Numbered from the stretch's first letter, positions 34,216 through 47,300 are shown. The stretch: 64,000 nucleotides of DNA from Alnus glutinosa (GCF_958979055.1 NC_084891.1:22012001-22076000), one strand, 5' to 3'. Notes: generated from the sequence alone by a model not told the origin. Numbers and translations are program-made.

Positions 34216-37200
34216 ATGCCTTCCGCCATCTCGCCTCCGTGGCATGAGAAGGCTACTGGTTTCTTCTCCTCCTCGGGTATCGTATTTGCGTGTTCAATTT
34301 TTGTCGCTTGGTCTCTTTGATTTGCTTGCTTGGTGATGTATTTGAAACTAAGGGTTTAAAGCAGGGGTGAAGCTTAAGGAAGCGGGGCAATCGGCCGGAA
34401 CATTGGTCGAAGAGGTTGCCAAGGACGCGAAAGGTAACTTAGCCGATGTGGCGGAACGCTTTGGCTCCCTCGTGAAGAGCCGGTGGGCGCTTCTGCAGCA
34501 GCCTTCGACACGGCATGCCGTTCAGGAACGGCTTGTATCCGCTGCTGCCACCACTGGTACGTTGCTTCGGAAGGGAGTCTCGGAGACGAAGGACAAGGTT
34601 GCCGTTGGGAAGACTAAAGTTGAAGAGGTAAATTTGTCTGAAGAACTACTTCTTGAATCTTGTCTGTGTCAGGATACTAAATAAACGATTAAATTCACTT
34701 TTGCATGTCAGTGTAACTATTTGGGAGAAGCGATTATTTGCAGGCATCTTGATTTCGAATACTAACTCTAAAGTTATCTCCTATTTTAATTAAAGGTACT
34801 CTAAAAGTGTCTAATCCCACAAATAAGGAGGGCAATATTAGAATTTAGTTTTAAATGATTAAATTCAGCATGTCCCATTCGCTTAAGCTTTTGAGATAAT
34901 TGTTTGATTTAACAATTGAGTACTTAGATTACCTTTTTCTTGTTTTCACAATTTTTGAATTAATTTTCTTGTTCAAGTAATATGAAACACTAGTTATTCC
35001 GAAATTATTTTTTCAATGTGAGATGTCTTTAATTAAGTGATATTCATAATACAATGTTCCCCAAGTTTCCGTTACTTATTTCAGCAATATGTAAGATTAT
35101 CCTATCAGTAATTGACATTACTTATCAAAAAAAGTAAGATTATCGTACAGTAAATCTGAAAGACTAATCTAGTCTGTTCTAATAGGGATTTGGATTAAAG
35201 TAAATGAAGAAGCCTGGTCTGCACTATTAGGAATTTCCATTGGTTTTGATATGTGCTTGGTTTGAATAACAGAAGTAGGATTTTAAGGTTATGCCTAACA
35301 ACTAACAAAAGCACAGACTGAACACTTCAACTCAATTTTGGAGGTGAAATATGACCCTAGATTGATTGTCAGTCGATCCCTTTTCATTTATTTTATAGCT
35401 TTGTGAAATCTTTTGATGGTCTACCTGAATCAATGGTCTCCAACACCTAGTGATTCTTGCTGTCGGAATTTGGACTATGACTGAATTGGTAGATTATAAC
35501 TATTTAAGAGACCATGGATCAACTAATGAAGCTTCCCTTATGTAAAGGGACATGCAAAAGCAGTGTCCTATTCAATTAGTCTCCAATCACTGGATTGAAC
35601 ATAAATTTAAATAATTATATTATTCATACACAAAGTCCTTTTAGCTTAGGTCAACTCTTCTTCTTATAAATCACCTGGGATGGTTCTACTTTTCTTCTTC
35701 ATTTTAAATTTTCAATATTTTTTTTTTAGCAGTTTATCCTGACCTCTGTTTAGGTATTTCTCTGTCTCTCCCCTCCATATTCAACAAATTTTTGTTTCCA
35801 ATGAAAATGAAAAAATAAAAATAAGACTAACAGAAGTATTAGGTGATGTAAAGGTCCCATTTTGTTCAAATGGAAGTGATCACTTGATCTGTAAATTCAT
35901 TCTCTGCTTATAAACGTTTTACCTTTATAGCACCATGATTGATATAAACTCGTATCAAATGTTATGATACAAAAATGAGGTGACAAATATGTTAGCTGAA
36001 CAAAGACATGACAGGAATGTCGCTCACTTGAGCTGGAAAATCGCAAATCTTAAGGAACGTTTATTATCACTAGAATAAGAATAATTCTATTTAGTAGACT
36101 TCTGTACAACTGCTATACAAGTGGATGACGTGGCAGTAAAAATCAGCCCTTGGATCAACACTTAGTTTTTTTTTTTTTTTTTTACAAGTGCTGATCCAAA
36201 GGCTTTTTTTTACTGCCACGTCATCTAGTTATGTGTCAGTTGTACATAAGTCTAATAAAAAGCTTTACTTCTAAAATATTTTTTGCTTATAAAAATGTTT
36301 AGCAAGTCCGTCATGACTATTAAAGTGTTGGCCATAACTTAATCTTGATTCTGTATGCGGGACATACATCAAGTTTGGGAGATTTGGTGTGTGCTTTCCA
36401 ATGAGTGCGTCTAGGATTCACTAGTTCATAGAACAGGTTTTCCTTCTACTTTTCCTATTAATGATAAAGTGTTCCTTTTACCATCTTCTCGACACTAGAT
36501 GCATATATGAGAAAATTGGTCTGCAATCTAATTTTTTATAATCCCCATAGAAAATTGATGCCAAGACCAATTAGGCATTTCAGTTAATGTTAGGTTTACT
36601 AAGCCTTAATGCTGAACCTTATAGACCAGAAATGGTTCCAAATTCATCGATGCAGAGTTGAAATGAAGGTCTGTTGGGGATTATGGGTGCTTCAATTCAG
36701 CGTCCGTTGGGGTTTATCAATCCAGCAATGCGGGTTGGTGGAAAAATTTCTCCACGAAACCAACTGACCTGACCCATGCACACCATTATCCACACATTGG
36801 ACCAGCTAAGCTCTGTTATATGCTGGTAGGATGCAGCTTATCAGGTCAGTTTTGTGAGGGCTATTTTTGGAATAGTACTCACATTTAATTGTTTCCACTA
36901 AGTACTGCTGCGTCGGTTGGAGATTTGACCTTTTTATTCTGTGTAAGGTGTAGGGGTATGCGCAGGTTGGGTTGGGGGGAAAATCTCACACCAAACCAAA
37001 CTAGTTGGGTTGAGAAATCTTCCAATTGAAATCGACCGACGACTGATGTCCCGTTAAAATGAAAGTAATGGGTTGCATTCAGTTTGAAGAAATGTTGGAT
37101 TGGATTGTTGTTTGAAAGTTCAAAACTATCGTGTATGACTTGATCTTTCAAGTCTTACCATGGGGCCATTGTTGTTTTTCATAGCCACACTTTTTTGCCT

Positions 37201-38196
37201 ATTCTTGTTTTACTTCTTGGTGAAGTTTGCTTCTTAGTTAAGTTTTGAGATTTTACTTCACCGTGAGGCACTTGACCGACTACCTTTTGTATTTAAAGGA
37301 AGCAGCTCATTCAGTCATGCAAAGAGTAGAAGAGCAATACAGTGACTTAGTTAGAAAGAAAAAAAGAAAAGGCAGCAACTTCATTCTATTCTCTTTTTTA
37401 TGTGTGAATTGAGATTTGGGTGTATTGGGGCTTTTGGGTTTGAGTGGTTTTCCTTGTACCCCACATTTTGATAGTGAATTTCCTCCGGGTCGTCTCCACT
37501 AGCGGATGTAGGCTTATTAAGCCAAACCACTTATATCTTGTTGTCTTGTATGATAGTGTTATTTTATATTCTACTAATTTCTGCTTCATTGGGAATCCCT
37601 AAAATTATTATTGTCACAACAAAAACTTCACATTTTTATTTCATTTTCCTCAAATTTTCTCAGCAACCAAACAGAAACCTAACTACCAAGAATTGAGAGA
37701 AATTGAGAGATGGAGAGAGCACGCATTGCCCACAACATGGACTTGTCTTATGCAACTTGGTGATGGCAGCAAAGACTTGCTCACTCTAATAAGGTGTTAG
37801 ACCGTCATTAGTGAAACTGATTACACTGCAGATGCTGAATAACCCTTCGGGTTGGTTCGAGTGATTTAGGTGGGGTGGTCAGCTTAAATCTGTAGCCTGA
37901 GTAAGGTTTTAGACCACCATTAGCCACGTTACTGAATCAACCTATTCGAGGTGTTGAATCCTTTTTTCTACTACATTTGTGGACATCACACTAATATGAC
38001 CGATATTTTTCTTTTCTAATAGTACTTCATCAAAAACAAATTCTTTTCTAATAGTAATAATTTATTTAAGGAAAAAAATAGATGGATGTATAGAATGTGT
38101 TCCTCAATGCTACAATCTAACGTTTAAACTAATAAGAAAATCCAAAAAAGAAAAATGGATTTTGCCTAAAGTGATTATACATTCATACAATGGTCT

Positions 38197-38272
<76 letters not shown>

Positions 38273-40201
38273 AAAAAGAAGAGAATTCATATTCTGAGTG
38301 AGCTCAACCCCATTGAACACTATTATGGAACCCAAAGCATAGGCATCCTTTTAAGGTTTGAGATCTTGTCTTGATGATGTCCATAAAACAATACCTTCTA
38401 CGAAGGTTCTATACGATTAAGGAAGACTAGTTATCAATGATTTTTCAAAATATATTGGCTTGGGGAAATTCACCACTTTTAAGATATCAATAATTTGGAA
38501 TGTGTAAGTCAGGAAGCAAAACCTAAAAGCTATAGGAGTATATCAGACATCTTTATTCATTTTTATGGATTACAAGTGCATGGTCCAACTTGCAGAACTT
38601 ATGTTTGCTTTTATAATACTGTAAATTGTTACATTTATAATGGGTCATACCCTCACTTTAACCTGTGTTGAATGTTTAGGAATTAGTTTGAGACTACTTT
38701 TTAGCTGCCTAATTTTCCAAGTGTTGGATTTCTTAACATTTCTATCTATATCTTTCTGCATATATGAAAATTTTGGTGTATTTATGTGGTACAATACATG
38801 TTAGAGAAAGTACAGAATTCAATGTTAAGTATGATAAGGAGTTTTGACAACTAAGATCATCGCTGTTTACGACAGCCTCTGATAGGCTTCTCTTCTAGAA
38901 AAGATGGTAACAAGCACATCTGAGGTACTGAGTTTGTTTCAGGTCGCAAAGAAGACTGCACAAAAGAGTAAGGTTATCCTGACTGACATTGAACGATGGC
39001 AGAAGGTGTGGACAACTACTAGTTCTTCTTGCTCTTCTTGTTCTCCTTCCATTTTTTTATTTATTTTTTTTCTTTTTCTCATCATCAAGTTTCAAAATTC
39101 TTATGTTGTTTTCTGCAGGGAGTTGCTAGCACTGATGGTAAGTTACTTAAACATGGATAAATTTTAGCTTTGCAGATAGTATTTCATACTTGGTAGGCCT
39201 TTTCATTCTATGTTTTATTGGTTGAACAATTGACTGTCTCTACAAAGACTTTCTGGCTAGTAGATGTTCATTATGTTTGGTTTAGTCAAGCCGAGATAGT
39301 CGATAAGAGTTTCTCTGTTTTTATTTGGTAATAGTAATAAAGATAATAACAAATAGGATTATAAAGAAATACAATTGCTTGAATCATGTATCAATGGCTA
39401 ATATCCATTAGAGGTAGAAAAGAAGGTTCCATCAGAACAATTATTTATTTCTGTATTGACTGATCTGTGATGACTTTGGGTTGCTTTTAATTAAGCATTA
39501 TTGGCTTAAGCTGTCAACAGAACTTTCTTGCTGTTCTGTGAAGTGATATTTCCTCTATAGTTGTTAACTTTTGTTCTTTCCTAGTATTTGGTGTTCCAAT
39601 TCAGGTCACAGTGCAACGGCAACAATCCACCAGACCCATTCCCCTTATTCTAGTCAAATGTGCAGATTATCTCATATTATCAGGTATTGAATATAGACGA
39701 ACTAATACTTTCGTGAAATATATATAAACTTCGCTTTAATTTTCATTTCAAATCTGAGAGTAACTTGTTTTTGTTTTGATTTTAAGGACTTAACTCGCCA
39801 GACCTTTTTAAGTCTGAAGGAGATAACAAAGTCATTCAACAATTGGTTTCAATATACAACCAAGGTATCTCCATAGATGTCTTCATTTATTCAATTTGGA
39901 TGATATTATCTTCTAATTCTGTAATCTAATGCTATAGGATATTTATCACAGATTCAAATGCGTCATTACCAGAGGGAGTAAATCCAGTTGAAGTAGCAGC
40001 TCTAGCTAAATGCTACCTAGCTAGCCTTCCTGAGCCACTAACTACGTTTGAGCTTTATAACGAGATCACAGGTGCTCGATCTAGCATACATGCAATGAGA
40101 AACATACTTAAGAGGCTTCCTATTGTAAACTACATGACCCTGGAATTTATCACTGCTTTGTTACTCCGCATTAGCCAGAAGTCACTTCTTAACAAGGCAT
40201 G

Positions 40202-40251
<50 letters not shown>

Positions 40252-42107
40252 TTATTGTGAATTGGGCTTCTTGATCTTTGGTGTCACCTGTGGGTTGGTG
40301 TGCAGGTGGGCTCAGGCATTTTCTTATTAAACATGTACTCCTCACTTCATAGAGGATTATATATCCTGTGTGTTTGTTTTCAGGCACTAATAGGATAATC
40401 AGTTGGTTAAATTATCACCCTTTCTATGCATTACAGTTTTGTGTATAAGATAAACTCTTCTTTTCTTTCTTTCTTTCTTTTTTTTTTTCCCTGAAGGGAA
40501 TATTTAAAGCGTCATTAGATTAGCATATTAATTTTACTTCAACTGCTGTTGAAAGAAAATATGCGTTGATCTATTTACAAAGTGAAGGTTACTTTTGTGA
40601 TGCTTACCATTTTAGCATCTAAACTTATAAAGGCATGTTTCCAATGAATAAGGCTCCCCATATTTTTATATGCATTATACTTTTCACTTTGTTTTTACAG
40701 CCACTGGGTGATACAAACCTAAGAAGTCCATATGGGAACAAAAATTGCTTGTTACTTGCCTGGGATTTCTGATGGGATGAAAACAATTTGATGTTCAAGA
40801 AAAACTATTTTTCTTTATTATTTGACTCTATTTCAGGTTGAGGATCCTTCGTTAAATCAAGAGTTAGTTCATGGTTTACTCGGCTCCCTGTTGACCATAA
40901 AGGAAATGTTGTAGTTTTTATCTGTTGTTTGTCACTATCTGCAGCTTTGATTTTCATGTAACAACTACGAGATTACTTATAAAAAAAAATGTGACAACTT
41001 CGAGAGTTTCTTTATCTAATTTATTATGGCATCTGATCAATTTCTTTTTCTATTTTATTCATTCTTCTTACTGAATGAGCAACTGCAGAACAGTACATAA
41101 AATTGTTATCCTGTAGGTACGTATTTCATAAGCTTTTCTGTTGTTGTTAACTTACTTACAGATGGATGCCCGAAGCCTTGCCATGGAAATGGCCCCTGTT
41201 ATTATTTGGCAGAAGGGGCAGAAACCAGAGTCTTATAGGAAATATTGGAATCAACCATCGAAAGGTCCTTCCAAGAACTTGGATCCCCCGCCTAGTTATA
41301 GTGCATGGGACATGCTTGCTGGTGAGTAGTCCTATTTCATACAGTTTCTGCATATATATCGACTATGTCCCTACGCTTAGTAGGCTAGTGTGCTCTTGTA
41401 GAGTGAATAAAAACTGTGGGGCATCTAGGCTCCTATTTCACATTGCAATACTTGGGATGACAACATTGTGCTGATGTTATTAGATCAAAAAAAATATATA
41501 TAGAAATCAACCAATTCCTAAATATGAACTCTTTACACATCTAGAGTGACTTATCAAGATTTATTCGTCTGGAATTTGCAAAGTGGGTTACAAACCTCCA
41601 CCTCAAAATAAGGTCTGAGCAAAAACTGAGACTCTTTGGATGAAAGAAGAAAATCTAGACTACAATATTGTCGAAGGTTTTTCTTTGTCATTTATTGGGT
41701 GTTATTGGTAATATCTCATTGAAGTTGGAAAAATGATGGATATCACATTGTTTGAATGATGTATCAGTCATCAAAAACTTATCTTAAGAATAAATGTTTA
41801 ACCAAATTTGTTTTGTTGGGATTCACTGATAATAGCTGTTCCTGTAAAGTTTTTGTTTTCTTTTTCAGTTGAATTTCCTGGGTTATAGTGGACGTTATCC
41901 ATTTTTTTTGTTTGAATTAGTAAGTCCTTATTCTTTTCTTTCCTTAATCATGTGGTTACAGAGGAGGGTGAAACTATCGATGCATCCTCTCCCATTCCCT
42001 TGGATGACGGCATGCCAATCGACTTTGGTGCTATTGAGGTTGTTCAGTGTCTTACAGAACATCACAATGCAATTTTCACGGATGCTAATGAAACAATTTG
42101 GAGATGA
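34216..42107 (+). CDS. RhoGAP-domain protein (At5g61530-like)
   Basis: Predicted to be a small protein that would act on ROP/Rho GTPases. Coding exons: 34216-34276, 34365-34627, 38943-39005, 39119-39137, 39585-39683, 39787-39864, 39952-40196, 41162-41321, 41962-42107. They join to 377 aa, close to the size I recall for the Arabidopsis relative. The N-terminal ~125 aa are Lys/Glu/Ala-rich and helical (EEVAKDAKGNLADVAERFG). The RhoGAP domain follows, from VFGVPIQVTVQ through CYLASLPEPLTTFELY and LEFITALLLRISQKSLLNKM to LAMEMAPVIIW, with a C-terminal tail ending FTDANETIWR. At the position of the arginine finger the protein reads DLFKSEG, with Lys for Arg. The intron after exon 7 begins GC rather than GT (40197-40198), and exon 4 is only 19 nt. 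Intron 2 is 4315 bp. Frame and phases agree throughout. Confidence 0.9.
36090..36260. mobile_element. Hairpin MITE in RhoGAP intron 2
   Basis: The left half (TAGTAGACTTCTGTACAACT, then GATGACGTGGCAGTAAAAA, then CTTGGATCAACACTT) is repeated in reverse on the right (AAGTGCTGATCCAAAGGC, ACTGCCACGTCATCTAG, CAGTTGTACATAAGTCTAATA) around a 20-base T run. It could form a stem of about 75 bp. No coding content. Confidence 0.6.
38198..38275. repeat. Poly-A followed by (AAAG)n
   Basis: About 40 A residues, then some nine GAAA units. Confidence 0.95.
40205..40248. repeat. (CT)n microsatellite just inside the GC-AG intron
   Basis: About 21 CT units start 9 bases after the exon 7 end of the RhoGAP gene. 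Confidence 0.95.
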
Positions 42108-42672
42108 CCTGGAATGACTTGGTTCCCTCATACAGCATGGGACAGCATGGGATTTGTTGAGTTGAATAGTATAGCCAATTATATTTCTCTAAGGTAGAAT
42201 TCCTAATCTGGTCTCGATGATCATTGCTCGGTAGTAGATGTGATGTTCTTCGCTAAAGCTGGGAGGGTTACCAGATATGGGTTTGTGTGTTTTAATGAAC
42301 TGGGAGTGCTAAAAAGTTGGGTTTAAATTGAGTATAGATTTTGCCATTATTTGCTGCTTGAGGAATTGAAGTCATATCTTCAGAAGATTAATCAGTTCAA
42401 TACCTTGTCCATAGTTTGAAGCTGTGAAATTCTTGTCATGTGATTGCAGTTGGATTAATGATTTTACTAGTGTTAAATGTGATTTATAAGATTGATCTTA
42501 TGGCGAACTGGCTTGTCTATATTCCCTTACTGTATAATAAGATGGACTTCAATTCTTTTCATGAGATTTCATGAGGCAAACAAGTACAAACACAAAAGGA
42601 TGTACTTGGCAGTAATTGAGATGAACTTGAAACAGATGGAATTTAACACACCCAGCTCCAAGCATCAAGGAT
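42108..42672. other. Convergent 3' regions of the RhoGAP and DUO1-like genes
   Basis: 565 bp separate the two stop codons, which face each other. No further gene is seen. The two 3' untranslated regions must lie close together or overlap here. Confidence 0.7.
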
Positions 42673-43848
42673 TCACAACTCTGATGAGCTTGGAAGGGGT
42701 TCGAGGTAATCAAACATCTCATCGAAGAAGATGTCAGGGCTCGGAGGGTTTTCATTTCCTTCCTGCTGAGACACATTCTGGGCATTGCCCTCTAACCCAG
42801 AAGGCGGCATTGTAGCCGGGAATTTCAGGCCGCTTTCGGTTCCTGAAGTTTTTGATTGCCTGAACATCCCTGAAGTTTCTAGGGTGAGGTCCTGGCATTC
42901 TGGGAAGAGTGAGAGGTCTACTTGGGGCAAAGATAGCTGCTGAGAGAAAGGGTCCTCTGAAGAGGAGGCAAGGGACCCTACCATGTGTATGGGAAGGTTT
43001 GCTCCAAAAATTTGTGGGTTAGGCCTCACCAAATCTGGCATTTCCAATATCTTGCACTCTTGAGAGTTTTCTGGATAATGATATTGGCACTGATTCTTGT
43101 ATGACAATGACCCTTCCTCTGTCGGAGTAGAACCGCATGCTGGCACCTGAAATTGCACTAGGATCGGAGTAATCATGCTTCCAGACACTTCATCCACCTT
43201 CTCTTCTTTTTCTTTTCCTTTTTTCCTTTTTTCTCTTTTTTTTTTCTGCTTTTTGGGTGGAGTATCGAATATTGACAAAACTTATAATCTTAGCACGACC
43301 ATCACAGGCTCTCAGAAATTAGTAATTCAAAAAAGCTTTTATCTTTCAAGAAGATTAGACTTAACAACGTTAAAAGATGGCTCCTTCAATAGAAGATGAT
43401 GAAACTTTGAAGGCAACAACAGCCTAGAAACCAACCAAGGCTGAAAGTTTTCAAATTTTTTACCTCTGGAATTCGCAGTTCATGGAAAACAAGATCTTTC
43501 CCTTTGTTTTTCTGTGAGTTTGGTGATGGAGTTTGCAAAATCCTCTCCAGCCTTTTCCGCCTTGTACTCCAGAAATTCTTCACATCATTATCTGTTCTTC
43601 CCCGCAAATATGTTGCAATTTTCGCCCACTTGTTCCCAAATTGTGCCTGCAATTCTATCACCGCCCTCTCTTCCTCTGCTGAAAACTTGCAACCACTATA
43701 CATTTTTTTTTTCCAAAAAAAAAAAACAAAATTCACCTTCTTCCTCAGCTATCATGTACAACAGTACAAGCACATAAAGAACATATGAACCTTGAAAAGC
43801 TCCACCGTTACCATTAGAGAGCCATTGTTCTTTTTACGTTTCTGACAG

Positions 43849-43887
<39 letters not shown>

Positions 43888-44307
43888 AATGGCATACTAA
43901 AGGTAACAGATATCACAATAACATTCACCAAAGAAGAAACGTCAGAAACAATAAAAACAAATTCCTCTTTTAACAACGAAACCGCATCAAGAAATTCAGT
44001 CAAATTTCAATGGAAGTGTGGAGGGGGCGCTTTGCACGGTTTCTCGAATATCTGGTCGGGACGTAGCCCCGGATACCCGGGTTATCAAAAAAAAAAAAAA
44101 AACTTACGTCTTCAAGTTGGGTCTGAGTTTGTTGACCCATCTAAGACGACAAGATTTCCCAGTTCTTGGCAACAGTCCTTTGGATCGAAGGGAGCTCCAA
44201 TCTCTTGGACCATACTTGTTCACATAATTCATCACTACTTCATCTTCATCAGCAGTCCATGGCCCTTTCTTTAAGTACGTTGTTTTATCAGTACTTTCTC
44301 TTTCCAT
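42673..44307 (-). CDS. DUO1: R2R3-MYB transcription factor, DUO1-like
   Basis: A nuclear DNA-binding activator. The DUO POLLEN 1 family controls male germ-cell division and sperm differentiation. Exons on the minus strand: 44307-44108, 43695-43464, about 43245-42673, giving 334 aa in this model. R2 spans residues 13-66 with Trp at 17, 37 and 57 (GPRDWSSLRSKGLLPRTGKS, then CRLRWVNKLRPNLK). R3 starts GCKFSAEEERAVIELQ and includes FGNKWAKIATYLRGRTDNDVK. The wording GPRDWSS and NKLRPNLK, followed directly by T/N-GCKF, is the DUO1 signature rather than that of the large MYB subgroups. The acidic C-terminus (DIFFDEMFDYLEPLP) also fits. Introns fall after the R2 end and after R3. The exon 3 acceptor is uncertain: it lies in a purine-rich run, and later AG choices would drop a Lys/Glu-rich segment. 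Intron 1 holds a hairpin. Confidence 0.87.
43797..43912. repeat. Inverted repeat around a poly-A run in MYB intron 1
   Basis: The left arm around 43805-43837 (TTACCATTAGAGAGCCATTG, then TTCTTTTT) and the right arm 43881-43911 (AAAGAACAATGGCATACTAA, then AGGTAAC) are inverted copies with about three or four mismatches. They flank a 35-base A run. It may be a small foldback element. Confidence 0.55.
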
Positions 44308-47300
44308 TCCTGGAGAATTTCCTTTCTATTTTCTTCACTTCATCACAGTTGACACAAATCTCTGCTTTTCTTAATATTTACTTTTCTTCCAATTCATTGT
44401 CTTTTTACATTTTTGTGTCCTTTCGATTTGTTGCACACGTGGGTCTCACTCCTCTGTGCTAAGCTTCATGGAAGTATGGTGCACTAGCCGTGCCATCTTA
44501 TTAGTGATCAGAGTTGCTACCTCTGATCGGAACCAACGGATTTGATCGTGATTATAGAATTGTAAAGTGGGACCATTTTTCTGGCTCATCTTTGCTGACA
44601 TGGCAGATAATTGTTGGTCCTTGTAATTAACAGATGCACTGGATATCATTTTCTCCCTAATCGGTAACTTGACGGTTTTGACGGTTAGTAGCACCACCCA
44701 TAACCCCGCCTTTCTCTTCTTATTTGAATTATGAGACCCAAATTACAGATATATACTCCTCCTCTTGTTAGAATTGCAACAACACCACTAACTTTGAGTT
44801 ACGAAAAATTTGGGGAAAAAATAGAAATAAAGGAAAATTGCAGTCTCAAATCAGAATTCGAAATTGACTGCAATGACTAAAAAAAAAAAAAAAGTTAGTT
44901 TGGGATTATGATTTCGTAGATAAAAAGTGCGATTTTCAACCAAATCGTAGAAAATGAATCGTTTGAGAATTGCATTTTAAAAAATTGCGATTTGAAAATG
45001 CAGAAAACTGTTTTTTTTTAAATCGCAGACAAGGGGGTGCTTTTTTGAACTCGTAGAATTTTAAAGGTTAACCTGCAATTTTACGAAAAGGTTAACTACT
45101 TTTTAAAAATTATTTTTTTAAATCGCACTTTTTGAAATTGCAAATCCAAATAGACCTTTAATGACTTTATGAGAGGCAAGTTAAGGAACAATCCATTAGT
45201 AGCAACATAATAGAAATTTCTTAAAAATATTTTTTTAATAGAATAGAGAAAGAATCTAAATAAGCCAACGTATGATCTTTTTGAAAAGTTACTAGCTAAA
45301 AAAATAAAAATAAAAAATAAAAAATTAGATAAGCTCTTGCTTTTGAGACTACAACTCATTCCAATAATAGTAAGTAGTACTTGTACACTCACCATAGAGG
45401 AGGACATACAACGTTTGATGGCCCAACTTGCTGCCTGTTGGCACATTTTGTCGAGTGCCTTCAATGAGTGAATGTCACCCTTGTGTTCAATCCTTAGACC
45501 ATCTATTGTGGAACAACTAATTAATTATATGACAAAAATACTTGTAAAATCTTTTTGAGTCTTATATGTCCTCCATGTTCCAAACTTTTCTATCAATTTA
45601 CTCTCTGTCATTGCATCACTGAATCTTGGAATTGCTCTTTTCCTCTTATTTATGTTTCTCAAGATCTAGAACACAAGAGGAGAATGATGATTGGAAGTGG
45701 CAAGGCATATGGTGATTTGTATCTCCTAGAGACTACACTTTCATCATACATGGGAAATTTGTGTACGGTTGATACAATGACCATGCATGTTGGATGTCCT
45801 GTGTAGGAGACCTACCCCAAAAAATAAAAATAAAAATACCAAGGATTAGTAATTCTTCAATAAGCAAGTTAGTAAATAGGTGGATATCATTCCTTAAAGA
45901 ACTATTACCGTTTGGGGCGCATGCGAAGGGGAGGATGTCATGTACCACGCGCATATGCTACTTGGTGAGTCCAGGCCTTAAACCTTGGTTGAGGCTGCCT
46001 TTGGGTTGACGAACCCTCAACTAGGCCCCTTGAGCCTTTCAAAATTTGGATTCTCTAGTTGCCCCTCAATTCCCCTAAATGACTTAATTAAGTAGGTTTG
46101 TGGGAATTATGATGAGGGTGTCCACGACAAATCATCTCTTATGGGTTTATGTGCTCTTCAAGAATTGGAACGACAAGTTTGTTTGTCCTGGACAGCGGCT
46201 AGGAATTCTTTGATTAAGAAATAGAAGATCCAACGGGTTATTTTATGTTAAACCGTAAGTAGAGACAACCCCACAGGGAGGTACACCTTTAGTTGAGCCC
46301 CATTCCCTTAAAAAAAAAAACAAAAAAAAAAAAAACACCACCGATTTTTTGGCAGCCACTCGAGAACCAACTCTTAACGTCGTGTCGGAAGCACGCATGG
46401 GTCGAGCAATATTGTGGGCCTTATGATGAGGTGACGCAAGAAAAGCTTTGAGATTATACTGATTGGTTCATCCGAGGTGAATATCTTGAGGAGTCACTCA
46501 AATACCGAGGGATCAGTAGACTCTATGCTAAGGAACAGGTAGAGGACAAGTCTTCATGGGCAGCAAGCCAAAAGCACTGCTGAAATCGCATATTGTTAAG
46601 GCATCGAGGCCAAAAAGGTCACCACTGAGGGGCACGATTGCCCCAACCTCCAAGAGGATGAAAGTTATTGCCAAGGAAGCAACCCGCCAAGATGGTGCAT
46701 TACAGCATCCCAATGGTGGCCAAAAAGGTAGTGGGAGAGAAGAAAAAGAAGAGCAACCCCTAGCGAAGTGTCAAAGGGTACTCTAGAGAGGCCACAGTGC
46801 GCCCCCCCCAGTGTTGAGGCGGGCGACTCTTCCAACGTGCCTTGCTCGGGGGTTTTGACCTTGCCCATGCAAGATGATCGACTTTCCCCTCGAGGCCCTG
46901 GGTCGTCAAACATGCAAGGCAATGATCTGGGAGGGATGGGTCGACCAAAAAGAGGGTAAAGATACATTTTGGACTCGCATGGCTCTTCGGCTCTGAGAGA
47001 CAGATTCCATCGGGCTCAATGTCAAGAGGTCCCGCCCATTTGGGTGCAACCTACACCAGGCCAATGAGGGTCAAGCGCAGAAGTGTTGTCGACAATTCGA
47101 CTGATGAGATGAAGATCAGTACCGAGGGCCAATTGCGGGGCACCTTCCAGGGATGCCCAAGCTAACAAAGGAGCAGGAGAAGATCAGGCCCAAGAAGATC
47201 AAGCACAAGAAAACTCATCAACATGAGGCACAAGTTAGTGCTGAAGGTGTTGTTTTGGAGCCTTGAACACTTTAAGAAACAAAAGATGTGGGAGTAAATC

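Larger units (their letters stand above)
34628..38942 (+). other. 4.3-kb intron 2 of the RhoGAP gene
   Basis: Bounded by GTAAAT and TTTCAG. It contains a hairpin MITE at 36090-36260 and an A/AAAG repeat at 38198-38275. No other gene or recognisable element was found. Confidence 0.8.

Noticed and set aside
44018..44462. Plus-strand open frames over the DUO1-like first exon
   Set aside because: Antisense shadows of the MYB exon and its leader.
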